64,000 nt of DNA from Trichodesmium sp050015995 (GCF_050015995.1 NZ_JBNHEP010000223.1:62001-126000), one strand, 5' to 3'; positions 36,266-46,103 are shown, numbered from the stretch's first letter. Notes: generated from the letters alone by a model not told the origin. Numbers and translations are program-made.

Positions 36266-37645
36266 GCTCTTGACATCCTCCCGACGCTGCTATCACGAGA
36301 CAGCGCGGGATTCCCCTACATCACTGATAGGGGCTTTCTGCTTCAATGCACCTGCCTTCCGGGATTTACTCCCTTCAGGTCTTACAGTCGCTCCTAAAGA
36401 CTTGCCAGCGCGGTCTTGGGGGTTCCCCCCATGAGCGACTGGCGCTGTCACTGCGAGTCCCGCAGCCAAAATGTTTATACTAGCGTTAATATCTCTATCA
36501 TGGTGAGCAGCACATTCTGGACAATCCCACTCTCTAATATTTAGAGGTAGTTTATCTACTACATACCCACACTCAGAACAACGCTTGGAACTAGGAAAAT
36601 ATCTATCAATCTTAATTAGTTCCCGTCCGTACCATTCTGCTTTGTATTCTAATTGTCTGACTAACTCTCCCCAGTTGGCATCACTAATTGCTCTAGCTAA
36701 TTTATGGTTTTTTACCATATTCTTAACCGCCAAGTCCTCAACTACAATAGTTTGATTTTCCCTAATTAGTTGAGTGGTTAGTTTATGAGTATAGTCAAGC
36801 CTTGAATCTTTAATTTTTGCGTGTATTCTAGCTACTTTAAGCCGTGCTTTCTGATAATTGTTAGACCCTTTAGTTTTTCTAGATAGAGATTTTTGAGATA
36901 TCCTGAGTTTCTTATACAGTTTATTAAAATACTTAGGGTTGTTGACTTTTGTGCCATCGCTTGTCGCAATCAGACTACTAATACCAACATCAACACCAAC
37001 TCTTTTTTTGAGTGGTTTGAGTTGGAAATCTCTGTTGTCGTTAAATCTCAAAGACACCGACCATCTATTAGATGGGTCAAGTTTAACTGTGATTGTCGTG
37101 GGGTTACATCCTAGGGGTAGTTGTCTACTCCATCTAATCGGTAATGCTTCAGCACATTTAGCTAGGTATACTTGACCATTTTTCCACTTGAATGCTGCTT
37201 TGCTAAATTCAGCACTACCACCATTACGTTTCTTCTTAAAGTTAGGGTATTTACAAAAGTTAGTAAAAGCAGTTTGTAAATGTCTCAGACTTTGCTGCAA
37301 TGGTACGCTGCTTACAGATCTCAGGAAGTCTAAATCCTCCTGTTTCTTCCAATTGGTAAGCATGGCCGAAGTTTGCTTGTATCCTACACGCTCCTGTTTC
37401 TCGTACCAAGCTTGAGTTCTGGCTGCCAAGGCTTTGTTATAGATGAGTCGCACACAGCCTAAAGTTCTCCTCAACAAGTTTTCTTGTTCTGGAGTAGGGT
37501 AGAATCTAAATTTATACGCTTTCTCAACCATCTACTACTTACTTATTACTTATCCAACACTTACAGTTTAATATATTATGTGTAAAACCTCAATCTGGTT
37601 GCGATTCATCCCGACGCTTCCTTTTCAGGAAAGCGCGGGTCTTCT
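36266..37645 (-). mobile_element. tnpB-only IS200/IS605-family (IS1341-type) element
   Basis: The element encodes only TnpB, with no Y1 transposase. Both ends carry imperfect palindromes with the same core: CCCGACGCTGC...CAGCGCGGG at the right end (36280-36309) and CCCGACGCTTCC...GGAAAGCGCGGG at the left end (37610-37639). The right end terminates in GGGAGGATGTCAAGAG, identical in plan to positions 86-104, and the TnpB stop lies within the right-end hairpin, as expected for a guide-RNA scaffold overlapping the gene. Exact boundaries were not determined. Confidence 0.8.
36293..37531 (-). CDS. tnpB: TnpB RNA-guided endonuclease
   Basis: The 412-residue protein begins K-A-Y-K-F-R-F-Y-P-T-P-E-Q-E and has RuvC-like catalytic residues: Asp in G-V-D-V-G-I-S-S-L (about 182), Glu in I-V-V-E-D-L-A (about 262) and Asp in H-D-R-D-I-N-A-S (about 342). 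Between them is a zinc-finger with C-S-E-C-G and C-P-E-C. TnpB cleaves DNA guided by an RNA from the element's right end. All key residues are present, so the nuclease may be active. The C-terminal 40 residues, rich in K and A, are encoded by the RNA-scaffold region. Confidence 0.93.
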   Translation of the reverse strand: MVEKAYKFRFYPTPEQENLLRRTLGCVRLIYNKALAARTQAWYEKQERVGYKQTSAMLTNWKKQEDLDFLRSVSSVPLQQSLRHLQTAFTNFCKYPNFKKKRNGGSAEFSKAAFKWKNGQVYLAKCAEALPIRWSRQLPLGCNPTTITVKLDPSNRWSVSLRFNDNRDFQLKPLKKRVGVDVGISSLIATSDGTKVNNPKYFNKLYKKLRISQKSLSRKTKGSNNYQKARLKVARIHAKIKDSRLDYTHKLTTQLIRENQTIVVEDLAVKNMVKNHKLARAISDANWGELVRQLEYKAEWYGRELIKIDRYFPSSKRCSECGYVVDKLPLNIREWDCPECAAHHDRDINASINILAAGLAVTAPVAHGGNPQDRAGKSLGATVRPEGSKSRKAGALKQKAPISDVGESRAVS

Positions 37646-37699
37646 CGCAACATTTAGATAAACAGGAGAATTTATCCCCTGTTTAATTCATAGAAGATA

Positions 37700-40087
37700 T
37701 TATCCGATTTGGAAATTATCTGCTGTCAGAGTTGGGTTCCCAGAGAGAATCGCAAATGGACCGCCATCTCCGAAACCTGCTGCACTACCATTAGCATTGT
37801 AGAATAGACGACCTGTGCTAGAATTATAGACAATAATGGCATCACTTGTCCTAGGACTACTTGTTACAGTGGCAAACTCATCACCAATATCTCCTCCCAC
37901 AGCAGTAGTTATTGCTGTAAAAGTATCCTTGTCAAGTAGAATTATATCTCGATTAGACTGGAAGTCTATAATTGTATCTATACCCAAATCTTGTGGTTCA
38001 AACGCTTCATTAGAGTCAAAGATAAAGCTGTCTTGACCAGCACCACCAGTGAGTTCGTCGTTTCCTGCACCACCATTCAGGGAGTCTTGACCAGCACCAC
38101 CATTCAGGGAGTCTTGACCAGCACCACCATTTAGGAGGTCTTTACCTTCATCACCATTGAGAGTGTCTTGACCAGCACCACCATTCAGGGAGTCTTGACC
38201 AGCACCACCATTCAGGGAGTCTTGACCAGCACCACCATTTAGGAGGTCTTTACCTTTACCACCATTGAGAGTGTCTTGACCAGCACCACCATTGAGAGTG
38301 TCTTGACCAGCACCACCATTTAGGAGGTCTTTACCTCCACCACCATTCAGGATGTCTTTACCTTCACCACCATTTAGAGTGTCGTTACCTCCATCACCAG
38401 TGAGTTCGTCTTTACCTTGACCACCATTCAGGAGGTCGTTACCTCCACGACCTTGAATAGTATCGTTACCTAAACCTCCTGACAAGATATCGTCACTGGA
38501 AGTACCTCTCAAGGAATCGTTATCATCTTCAACAAAGAATACATTCTCAGAAATACTCTGAATTCCAGTGTTTAAGTGGATAATATCCGACAACTGAAGA
38601 TCCTCTAACCATTCTGAAACAGACTCATTGCCTAATTCCCAAGTATCAAGGTCAGTATCAATTCCAAACCAGAAGCGATCGCCATCCCGCAATCGGGTAA
38701 ACTGCTCTTCTAAAAGAGCTTCATTCAATTCCCCAATACTAGCATTTGGTAAATTATCCTCTGACAACATCCCCACCCAGATTTCAACATCGTCAACACT
38801 ATCATAAACTGACTCTAGTGCTGCTACTACTTCCTGGTCAGATGAAATGTCACTAAAATTATTTTTCCTGGTTAACCCTAGTGCTTCTCTCGCATCATTA
38901 TAACTGCCCAAACCATGGTCGCGACCACGCTGAATATTTAGAGATGGCAAATCTGAACCATTTGCTACTGGTGCTCCTAGTGGTGGTGGTGGACCAAACA
39001 ATAAATTCCGCAGATCGTCAATTACATTTGCATCTGTTTCCTGCTGCACCTGGAAAGCTAAACCCCTCAATATAGGGTCTATTCCCCCTTCGTTAGGTAT
39101 ACGATCTGGTCGGAAGAAAGCATCTGCTAAAGTCAGTGCACCATCCTCAGTGGGGGTGCCATCTTCATTTATACGTGGTAGAGTAGAACTAATTAAAGTG
39201 TGCCCTATACGAAAACCAGCAGTCGAAAATTCTGTAGTGATATTAGGATTAACAGTAGGATCGTATCCAGTATAAGGGTCGAGAGTTACGCCTAAACTAG
39301 GTAAGAACTCATCATAAGTAATTTTCTGGATTTCTGCACCTACTATTTTACGCGCCCGTTGATAAATCTCTTCATCAGATAAGTCTGTATGAGTATCTGC
39401 AATAATTCCAGCAATCCGGTTATGTTCTCGTACCCATAAAGTGTGCATTGATGCTAAGCCAACATTTTCGTTTGCTCGGACATCACCAGCAATAAAAGTG
39501 CTTGCACCAGTTCTCTCTTCCATCGACATATGAGGCGCATTTGGATCGCCTTCCGCCCTAGGCAGCAAATCTCCTGTAGGATCCTCAGTAACTTTCAATT
39601 TTCCATCATCAAAAGTTCGCAACCACTCAGCCCGATCTTCTTCACTACCGTAAACATTACTACCATCTACCCAAGCAGTAAGTTCGTTGAATTGTTCGCG
39701 GGGGTTACTGGGGTCAGTACCAGTAGTTTCATCAAATAGTGACCTGGTAACAGGAATAACTGAACCTGGTGCAAAAACTTCATCGTCATCAGGAATGACA
39801 ATGTTAATAGTTTCTTCTGTCCGACCTTGTAACTCGCTCAAGGTAACATCATGGTCAAGAAATTGTCCCCATAACCATGTATAATCGCTTAAATTGCGAG
39901 CATTGAGGATAGATTCTGATTGGCTAAATACAGCATTACTAATTTCTCGTGGATTTGGACCATTAGCTAATTGTTCTATTCCATCTGCATAGCTTGCTGG
40001 TGTTAAACGAAGTAGGTTTTCACCAACTTCACCATATTTAGGATTATTTAGGTTATTGTTACTACCGTCAATTGTACGAAAATTCAT
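37700..40087 (-). CDS. Animal-type haem peroxidase with C-terminal RTX repeats
   Basis: The 795-residue protein has a peroxidase domain (residues about 20-520) of the peroxidase-cyclooxygenase superfamily: W-G-Q-F-L-D-H-D-V-T with the distal His, W-V-D-G-S-N-V-Y-G-S with the calcium-site loop, V-R-E-H-N-R-I-A, and F-R-I-G-H-T-L-I with the proximal His. Residues about 536-690 are some 16 RTX nonapeptides (L-N-G-G-A-G-Q-D-S/T). It lacks a signal peptide and ends with a short RTX cap, pointing to type I export. Related proteins in filamentous cyanobacteria are secreted peroxidases; a role in H2O2 or halide chemistry outside the cell is inferred. Its gene is isolated. Confidence 0.92.
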   Translation of the reverse strand: MNFRTIDGSNNNLNNPKYGEVGENLLRLTPASYADGIEQLANGPNPREISNAVFSQSESILNARNLSDYTWLWGQFLDHDVTLSELQGRTEETINIVIPDDDEVFAPGSVIPVTRSLFDETTGTDPSNPREQFNELTAWVDGSNVYGSEEDRAEWLRTFDDGKLKVTEDPTGDLLPRAEGDPNAPHMSMEERTGASTFIAGDVRANENVGLASMHTLWVREHNRIAGIIADTHTDLSDEEIYQRARKIVGAEIQKITYDEFLPSLGVTLDPYTGYDPTVNPNITTEFSTAGFRIGHTLISSTLPRINEDGTPTEDGALTLADAFFRPDRIPNEGGIDPILRGLAFQVQQETDANVIDDLRNLLFGPPPPLGAPVANGSDLPSLNIQRGRDHGLGSYNDAREALGLTRKNNFSDISSDQEVVAALESVYDSVDDVEIWVGMLSEDNLPNASIGELNEALLEEQFTRLRDGDRFWFGIDTDLDTWELGNESVSEWLEDLQLSDIIHLNTGIQSISENVFFVEDDNDSLRGTSSDDILSGGLGNDTIQGRGGNDLLNGGQGKDELTGDGGNDTLNGGEGKDILNGGGGKDLLNGGAGQDTLNGGAGQDTLNGGKGKDLLNGGAGQDSLNGGAGQDSLNGGAGQDTLNGDEGKDLLNGGAGQDSLNGGAGQDSLNGGAGNDELTGGAGQDSFIFDSNEAFEPQDLGIDTIIDFQSNRDIILLDKDTFTAITTAVGGDIGDEFATVTSSPRTSDAIIVYNSSTGRLFYNANGSAAGFGDGGPFAILSGNPTLTADNFQIG
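38035..38460. repeat. 27-base tandem repeat encoding RTX units
   Basis: The units repeat CACCACCATTCAGGGAGTC-like DNA with few changes, so the RTX array has been homogenised at DNA level. Confidence 0.8.
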
Positions 40088-40887
40088 GTTTCTGCTTGTT
40101 TTTTATCAGCTAACATTATTATACTTCTAAGCTTTACTAAGCTTATGCAGTTTTTCATAGATCAAGCAATAGCAAATCAGTATCTTTACTAATTCTTTAT
40201 ATAGTTAAAATCTGTAAATGTATTAATTTAACAAATGCTTCTTAACTATAGGTTAAGAAGTAAAATTTTTTTCTAATCATACTAACTTTCTAAATAACAT
40301 AATTTAGTCTAGACGAAGTTTTTACGGATTTTAAAGTTAAAATTAAAATTGCTGTTTGCTAAAATTTTCATCATTAAATAATATTAATTTGTGTTAAGTA
40401 ATCATATAGTATCCATCCATATAACAACGGAAATACCTTAGATTGATAAGCAAAATTTATAGTAGATTGATAGAGATACTAAGGTTTGTCTTCATTAAAT
40501 CTTAACAAAACTCGGGCACAACATTGAACAAAGCTGTATAGCGCTACGCGCTAGGGAATAGGGAATAGGGAACAGGGAACAGAGAACAGTTGACTATCAA
40601 AAGGTTTCAGGATTTAGAAATATCCGCGCCCTATTTGCGTAGTGCTATATAAGATATCACTCAACCATACCGCCTCAAATATCAAAAATATCTCCCTGTG
40701 CATCTAATCTACAATTGTCGTCAATCATTAGCACCTGTAATTTTGAGTACTTCTATATATGTAGCGATCGGTTAATTAAATCATTAATTTATGATCTAAT
40801 TATCCCAAATATTACCTGATAATTTGTTTAAAAATAAAATTTTAAAAATAAAATTTTAAAGAAGCGGTTAGCACTTAGCAATCAGTC
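40088..40887. other. Peroxidase upstream spacer with STRR
   Basis: AT-rich; a heptamer array AGGGAATAGGGAACAG lies at 40552-40589, preceded by a CGCTACGCGCTAGG hairpin. TAGCGCT and AGTGCTATA words nearby suggest another repeat family. No gene was seen. Confidence 0.4.
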
Positions 40888-41016
40888 ATATAGAATCCGG
40901 TTGAACAGTCGTCATTGCGACGGAAGAAAGCAATCTCAGGGATGCGCGAAGATTGCTTCCTTCCACTCCGTTCCAGTCGCAATGACTTGGCTATAGTAAT
41001 TATCCGGATTTTATAT
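40888..41016. repeat. MITE-like element, family ATATAGAATCCGG, copy 2
   Basis: 129 bases, nearly identical to 12858-12986, but with the 13-base central loop in the opposite orientation. Confidence 0.75.
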
Positions 41017-41408
41017 CAGATTATTTTTTTAACGTGTGAGAAGGGGATTTCAACTCCTCCTATACAATCCTACCCTTGGGGTTGCAGGGGATTTCAACCC
41101 AGAGCTATAAAAGCTGTTAACGAAGACGACCCATGAGGATAGCTGTTTGCGGAGCATTCAGGTACGGAAATGCGCTCAAGCTGATAGCTAATTAATTTTT
41201 AGGTGATTGCTGAGGTAAAATTCCGCCTTTTATGTTGTCAAACCAAACCAAAACGCTTGCAGAAAACTCTCAGTAATTTGTATTTGAATTAAAGAACTAA
41301 TTACTATAACAAAAAAGTATGCGATACTTTATTTGTGCTAATTTTAAATTACATTATAGCAATCCGTGCAACAGTGTCAGCTAAGTTGAGCAATCAACTC
41401 TTAGACTA
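41017..41408. other. Spacer downstream of the potassium channel gene
   Basis: The word GGGGATTTCAAC occurs twice about 40 bases apart (41043 and 41088), the second inside a GGGTTG/CAACCC hairpin. No array follows. A lone TATAGCAATCC end is near 41356. No gene was seen. Confidence 0.35.
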
Positions 41409-42365
41409 TTAAAAAATTCTGTTATGACTATTTTTATTATCCTGGTTTAATGTCTCAATTCGACGCTTATTCTTATTTGTTTCCAAAGGCAAAACATCAT
41501 GAAAATGTGAGTAATCAAAATAGCGTTTACCATCATTTCCTATAGACATCAAATCCACAAAACGTTTATCCCAGATAATCTTATCTAATGTATAAACATG
41601 GCGAGCATGAATAGTTTGAGAAACAGTTTCATCTAACCCTGTAAGGGTGACAAAAAATCGAATGTCCTGATTATTTAAGTCCCTAAAGTCATTTTCAGAC
41701 CAACCATGTAGAGGACTATTTTTATCAATGTGGTGCATTACTGACCAGGTAAGAGCAAGCATTGGTGTTTCAGAACGAACCAATTCTAAATCGCAGAGTC
41801 GTTGCAAAGAATGTCCTTCTGGAGTCACTTCTTGATTCAGTAATATAGTTACTCTGACTTGAGCTTCCACTATCCAGTTTTGGCGTTGGTTAGCAATGCG
41901 AAATATGAGGGTAGGTACTCCATTGTAAGGAGAAATAACTGCTACTCTACTGAAAAGAACTCGCGCTGTTGGTAATGAGAAGCGAGCAAACATTAACCCT
42001 GTAATCATTGCCATGCCAATTAAACCAATAAAAACTTCTATAGCTACTAAGATATGAGTATAAAGATTTGTGGGGTACATTGCACCATAACCAATCGTAG
42101 CCATTGTTTGTATACTAAAAGAAAAAGCATCAATAAAAGAACCAGGTTTAGCATTAGCAATTCCTCCATTACTTCCTAAATATAAAAATGCAAAGAGAGT
42201 ATTAATTACAAAATAACAACTGATGATTATTACCCATAGCTGTTGCCAAGAAATTGTCATTAACCAATGGTAAAAATCACTCCAGTAAAAGTGAGTAACT
42301 CCTAACACCCTAAAGTTCACAGAACCAATTTTTCTGACAACAGTTTTTTGTCTGTTTTTTTTCAT
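41409..42365 (-). CDS. KirBac-type inward-rectifier potassium channel
   Basis: The 318-residue protein has an N-terminal slide-helix segment F-Y-W-S-D-F-Y-H-W-L, TM1, the pore helix with selectivity filter T-I-G-Y-G-A-M (about residue 92), TM2, and a C-terminal cytosolic beta domain with F-R-I-A-N-Q-R and S-P-L-H-G-W. These are the landmarks of prokaryotic Kir channels (PF01007). It passes K+ across the cytoplasmic or thylakoid membrane, gated by pH or ligand. It is transcribed divergently from a GAF-domain gene, 161 bases away, sharing one promoter region; a regulatory link is possible. Confidence 0.92.
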   Translation of the reverse strand: MKKNRQKTVVRKIGSVNFRVLGVTHFYWSDFYHWLMTISWQQLWVIIISCYFVINTLFAFLYLGSNGGIANAKPGSFIDAFSFSIQTMATIGYGAMYPTNLYTHILVAIEVFIGLIGMAMITGLMFARFSLPTARVLFSRVAVISPYNGVPTLIFRIANQRQNWIVEAQVRVTILLNQEVTPEGHSLQRLCDLELVRSETPMLALTWSVMHHIDKNSPLHGWSENDFRDLNNQDIRFFVTLTGLDETVSQTIHARHVYTLDKIIWDKRFVDLMSIGNDGKRYFDYSHFHDVLPLETNKNKRRIETLNQDNKNSHNRIF

Positions 42366-42526
42366 TATAAAAATGCTAAAAATGATAAATTGTGCCGATA
42401 GGCATTGCCAAAGCCGGAAAAATGAGTCAAACTAAAGTTATTTGAAAAAAATATCGGCTATAAATAAGCCGAAAAATTTAACCTAGGCAAGCTTAAAAAA
42501 TTATAAGTAGTTGATTTATACTAACT
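42366..42526. promoter_or_regulatory. Divergent promoter region between the Kir channel and the GAF photoreceptor-like gene
   Basis: The 161-base region lies between two start codons. GCCGATAGGCATTGCCAAAGC and TATCGGCTATAAATAAGCCG give GCCGATA/TATCGGC inverted words 50 bases apart, which may be an operator. No repeat insertion is present. Confidence 0.4.
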
Positions 42527-43069
42527 ATGGCAAATAGTGACAACAAAAACCCTAATTATAATCCTAATATATATTATAATGACCCAGATTTAGAAAATTT
42601 CGCAAATCGTCTGGCTCATAATGTGGAACGGAACACTTTGATCCAAGAAACTATTGATAATATTAGACACTATCTTCAAGTAGACAGAGTGGTATTATAC
42701 TACTTTTATCGTGAGTGGAAAGGACAGGTAACATTTGAGTCTTTGAGCTATGGGGAGCTATCAATTTACGGTTCAACAGGAGCTGATGAATGTTTTAATG
42801 ATGAATATGCTGTTATGTATAAAGATGGAAGAGTACGAGCAATAGAAAATATTGACTTAGAACCAATACATCCTTGTCATCGAGATTTTCTTCATAGCAT
42901 ACAGGTTAAAGCTAATTTAGTAGTACCTATTCTCAATTCTAGGAGGTTATGGGGACTATTAATTGCTCATCAATGTCAAGATGTACGTTCTTGGTCAAAG
43001 TCGGATATAGAAGTTATGCAAAAAGCAGCTATAACTCTAGCAACTGCACCAATTATTAGAGATAGCTAA
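42527..43069 (+). CDS. Free-standing GAF protein with DXCF-type cyanobacteriochrome cysteines
   Basis: The 180-residue protein is a single GAF domain after a 25-residue N-terminus. It has V-A/V-K-A-N-L-V-V-P-I-L and L-W-G-L-L-I-A-H-Q-C, hallmarks of cyanobacteriochrome GAF domains. The chromophore Cys-His pair is at C117-H118 (H-P-C-H-R-D-F-L) and a D-E-C-F motif at 87-90 supplies the second cysteine of the DXCF class. Such domains bind phycocyanobilin or phycoviolobilin and often switch between blue and green or teal states. No kinase, cyclase or other output domain is attached, so signalling would need a partner. It faces a Kir channel gene across a shared promoter. Confidence 0.78.
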   Translation: MANSDNKNPNYNPNIYYNDPDLENFANRLAHNVERNTLIQETIDNIRHYLQVDRVVLYYFYREWKGQVTFESLSYGELSIYGSTGADECFNDEYAVMYKDGRVRAIENIDLEPIHPCHRDFLHSIQVKANLVVPILNSRRLWGLLIAHQCQDVRSWSKSDIEVMQKAAITLATAPIIRDS

Positions 43070-43465
43070 TCTATAGCGCTACGCGCAACTCAGAAATCAG
43101 AAGTAATTACTAATTCTTGAAAGTAGCTAGAGGGATAATGCTTCTAAAGATATATTACCAACCTGTCAATGAAAGTATCTTCCAATTCAGAAATTTAGAT
43201 TTTTCCTACTCCTGACATTGACTTTTTTGATGATGATACAACTGCACTAAGTCTCCAGTCATTTTTGAGAAACGCTATATAATTTTTGTACTTCATATAT
43301 CTGCAATTTTCTGTATATAGCAATCCCCTGTATATTCGTGTCAAAAATCTTACTGCTTTTTAAGGAACACTTAACTGGTAGGAGTTTCAGTTTTTTTATT
43401 TACTTTTTGATTACCCGCAACCTATGCGCGGATTGCTATATAGCATCGTACTAATCTAAATTTAG
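43070..43465. other. Repeat-bearing spacer
   Basis: Contains TATAGCGCTACGCG near 43073, an AAACGCTATATAAT end at 43270 matching 57414 (TATAGCGTTTCTCA), and the inverted-repeat element below. No gene was seen. Confidence 0.4.
43316..43440. repeat. MITE-like element, family TATAGCAATCC, copy 2
   Basis: Ends are TATAGCAATCC and GGATTGCTATA, the same 11 bases as at 23570-23825; length 125 bases. Confidence 0.7.
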
Positions 43466-44590
43466 TTAAAAACTATTCCTATTCTCGATAAATTCATCTA
43501 AATCTGGCACATTTACCCAAGTACCAGTTAAATTAGATTCATGGGTTAAATCCATTAATAACTGAGAATAAACACCCTCTCTCAGAGATGGAACTACAGA
43601 TTTTCCTGCTTCTATTGCTTGTACCCAATTATCAACTACTCGAATAAAAGGTGCAATTCTACCATCAGAATAAACTGTCGGAAAATCTAACCTTTCAGGA
43701 ATATTTATTTCTGCTAAATTATCCCCATTTTGAGAACCCCAAACTTTAAACCCATGCACATAATCTTTTTGATTATTACTACCAACAATTAAAGTACCTT
43801 TACTACCATAAACTTCTACCCAATGACCACGTCCTTGATAGGTAACAGAACTAATACAAATTTGACAAGGTGTACCGTCTGCCAACTCTAACATAATATT
43901 ACAAGTATCATCTGCATCTACTGGTTTTAATTGGTCTCCCATAGTAGAGTCAGGACGAGTTTTAATAGAAGTATTAAGTTGTCCCCAAAGTTTTTTAGCA
44001 GGACCAAATAACCAGTTAACATAATCAAAAGTATGAGAAGCGATCGCTCCTAATGCACCACCACCTTTATCTTTTTGAGAATACCAATTCCAAGGACGAC
44101 TTGGATTAGCACGACTTGATGCTAACCAATCAATTTTAATTAAGCGTTTATCCCCCACATATCCATCTGCTAAAATTTCTGCAAATAGTTGCCAAGCAGG
44201 AATATAACGAAATTCAAAATCCATAGTTGCTACACATTTATTAGTAGCAGCAATATGATATAATTCTTGAGCTTCTTCTGCTTTTAAAGTTGTCGGTTTT
44301 TCTAACAATAAATGTTGACCTGCGGATAATATTTTTTTTGCCATTTCATAGTGTAGAAATGGAGGAGTTGAAATCGTTACGGCAGTAACTTCAGGTAGGG
44401 AAATAATTTCCTCTATGGTATTACAAGCATGAGGAATATTATGGCTTGATGCAATTGATTTAGCTTTTTCTAAATCTGGATTATAAACAGCTAATACTTC
44501 AGTTTGGTGATGTGCTTGTAAACCTGGTATATGTACTTTTTGACCAAATCCTGTACCGATAACTGCTACGCCAATAGTTTGATTTTTCAT
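43466..44590 (-). CDS. Gfo/Idh/MocA-family oxidoreductase
   Basis: The 374-residue protein starts with the nucleotide-binding fold G-V-A-V-I-G-T-G-F-G, followed by T-I-S-T-P-P-F-L-H and the family motif L-L-E-K-P-T-T-L. The C-terminal dimer/substrate domain includes G-G-G-A-L-G-A-I-A-S-H-T-F-D-Y-V, where the His is commonly catalytic. Members oxidise or reduce sugars or related compounds with NAD(P). The substrate cannot be told. The gene appears complete and stands alone, with AT-rich repeats upstream. Confidence 0.88.
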   Translation of the reverse strand: MKNQTIGVAVIGTGFGQKVHIPGLQAHHQTEVLAVYNPDLEKAKSIASSHNIPHACNTIEEIISLPEVTAVTISTPPFLHYEMAKKILSAGQHLLLEKPTTLKAEEAQELYHIAATNKCVATMDFEFRYIPAWQLFAEILADGYVGDKRLIKIDWLASSRANPSRPWNWYSQKDKGGGALGAIASHTFDYVNWLFGPAKKLWGQLNTSIKTRPDSTMGDQLKPVDADDTCNIMLELADGTPCQICISSVTYQGRGHWVEVYGSKGTLIVGSNNQKDYVHGFKVWGSQNGDNLAEINIPERLDFPTVYSDGRIAPFIRVVDNWVQAIEAGKSVVPSLREGVYSQLLMDLTHESNLTGTWVNVPDLDEFIENRNSF

Positions 44591-45143
44591 TGTTTATAAT
44601 AATAAGGAAGGTTTCATTAATGGATAATTGATAATGAATAATTACAGCCGATTCCAGGTTTATGAAGTACGGTGGTACTAAATTTTTAAATAGTTTTTGA
44701 AGTATGGAATTAAGTTTTCACTCAAAATTAGCAAATCTACTATTATCATGGATAATTGATAATGAACAATCGATAATTATTTACAGCATATTTCGGGCAA
44801 ATGATGTACAAGGTAAATGGCAAAAATATTGTATTGCGGGTATCTTGCCAGGGATGATTGTACCTCATAATAGTGGAAAGCGCTGTATTAATGGATAATG
44901 AATTAATCATCCATTATTAATTATTAATCATCCATTATTAATTACTGGAGAGTACAAAGTTCTTATAAAAAACGATTTCCTTTCAAGACTGAAAGTATTA
45001 CTGGAAAAGGCTTAGAGCACCTACAGTTTTAAATGGCGAGTTTCTAACCTTGAGATCCCTGAAAGCCTTAGCTAGCAATAGTTATTCCAAGAACTTTGCA
45101 CTGTATAGTTAATAATTAATTATTAATTAATAATTATTAATTA
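44591..45143. other. AT-rich spacer
   Basis: TGGATAATTGATAATGA words recur at 44620, 44748 and 44890, and TTAATTATTAATTAATAATT runs end the region at 45110-45150. A 64-codon frame at 44704 overlaps these and was not accepted. No gene was seen. Confidence 0.35.
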
Positions 45144-46103
45144 TTAATTACCCATTACCCATTCTATTACTTGTTTACCGATATTAACATTATTAAGCAA
45201 ATCAATTTCTCTAATTCCTGTTGGACTGGTAACATTAACCTCTGTAAGATAACCACCAATCACATCTATACCAACAAAATATAAACCATCCGCTATTAAT
45301 TTAGGTGCTAAATACTCACAAATTTCATATTCCCTTTCTGTAATTTCTGTCTGAGCAACCCTACCTCCTACTGCCATATTTCCTCGAAATTCTTTACCAC
45401 TAGGAATCCGATTTACCGCTCCAATAGGTTTACCATTCAACATAATAATTCGCTTATCTCCTTCTTTTGCTGCTGGTAAATAACTCTGAACCATCACAGG
45501 TTCTTGACCTTGTTTTGTACTAATTTCTATCAGAGAATTAAAATTTTTATCCGTGGGTTCTAAAAATAAAATTCCCTCCCCAGCTTTTCCTCCCAAAGGT
45601 TTTAAAACTGCTGCTCCTTGTGACTCTAAAAACTCTCTAATTACCTGTTTATCTTGACTAACAATTGTCTGCGGAATTACCTTTGTAAATTGCAAAGCAT
45701 ACATTTTTTCATTAGCAGCGCGTAACCCTTGAGGAGAATTTATTACTAAAGTTTTTTCTGGATTAATATAGTCTAGAAGATAAGTAGTATAAAGATATGG
45801 AATTGTTACTGGTGGATCTTGCCGCATAAATACAGCATCCATTGACTCTAATGGTTCCAGCATAGTTTTTCCTAAGTCATACCAAGGGTTACTTGCTACC
45901 CAATGATTTTCTACTCTTTCAATTGGGATTAAATGTACCTGCTTAATAGTTGCCCAGGTTTTACTATCAATAATAGTTAACTGGTTAATTTCCGTTATCC
46001 AAACTTCGTGACCAAATTCTTGAGCAGCTTCCATTAGTGCGACGCTACTATCGTGAACTGGGTTAAGTTTATCTATGGGATCTATGATGAATAGAAATTT
46101 CAT
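45144..46103 (-). CDS. gshB: Glutathione synthetase
   Basis: The 319-residue protein is a full-length prokaryotic GSH synthetase: N-terminal M-K-F-L-F-I-I-D-P, M-R-Q-D-P-P-V, then the ATP-grasp domain with V-L-K-P-L-G-G-K-A-G-E-G-I and N-V-T-S-P-T-G-I-R-E-I near the end. It joins gamma-glutamylcysteine and glycine. The glutaredoxin gene is 224 bases upstream in the same direction, and the two are commonly linked in cyanobacteria; the gap now contains an inverted-repeat element. Confidence 0.95.
   Translation of the reverse strand: MKFLFIIDPIDKLNPVHDSSVALMEAAQEFGHEVWITEINQLTIIDSKTWATIKQVHLIPIERVENHWVASNPWYDLGKTMLEPLESMDAVFMRQDPPVTIPYLYTTYLLDYINPEKTLVINSPQGLRAANEKMYALQFTKVIPQTIVSQDKQVIREFLESQGAAVLKPLGGKAGEGILFLEPTDKNFNSLIEISTKQGQEPVMVQSYLPAAKEGDKRIIMLNGKPIGAVNRIPSGKEFRGNMAVGGRVAQTEITEREYEICEYLAPKLIADGLYFVGIDVIGGYLTEVNVTSPTGIREIDLLNNVNIGKQVIEWVMGN

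Noticed and set aside
41040..41110. Two GGGGATTTCAAC words resembling CRISPR repeat ends
   Set aside because: Only two short matches, no regular spacing, no cas genes; the second is explained by a local hairpin.
44704..44898. A 64-codon frame in the AT-rich spacer
   Set aside because: It overlaps repeated TGGATAATTGATAATGA words and shows no recognisable family or ribosome-binding site.
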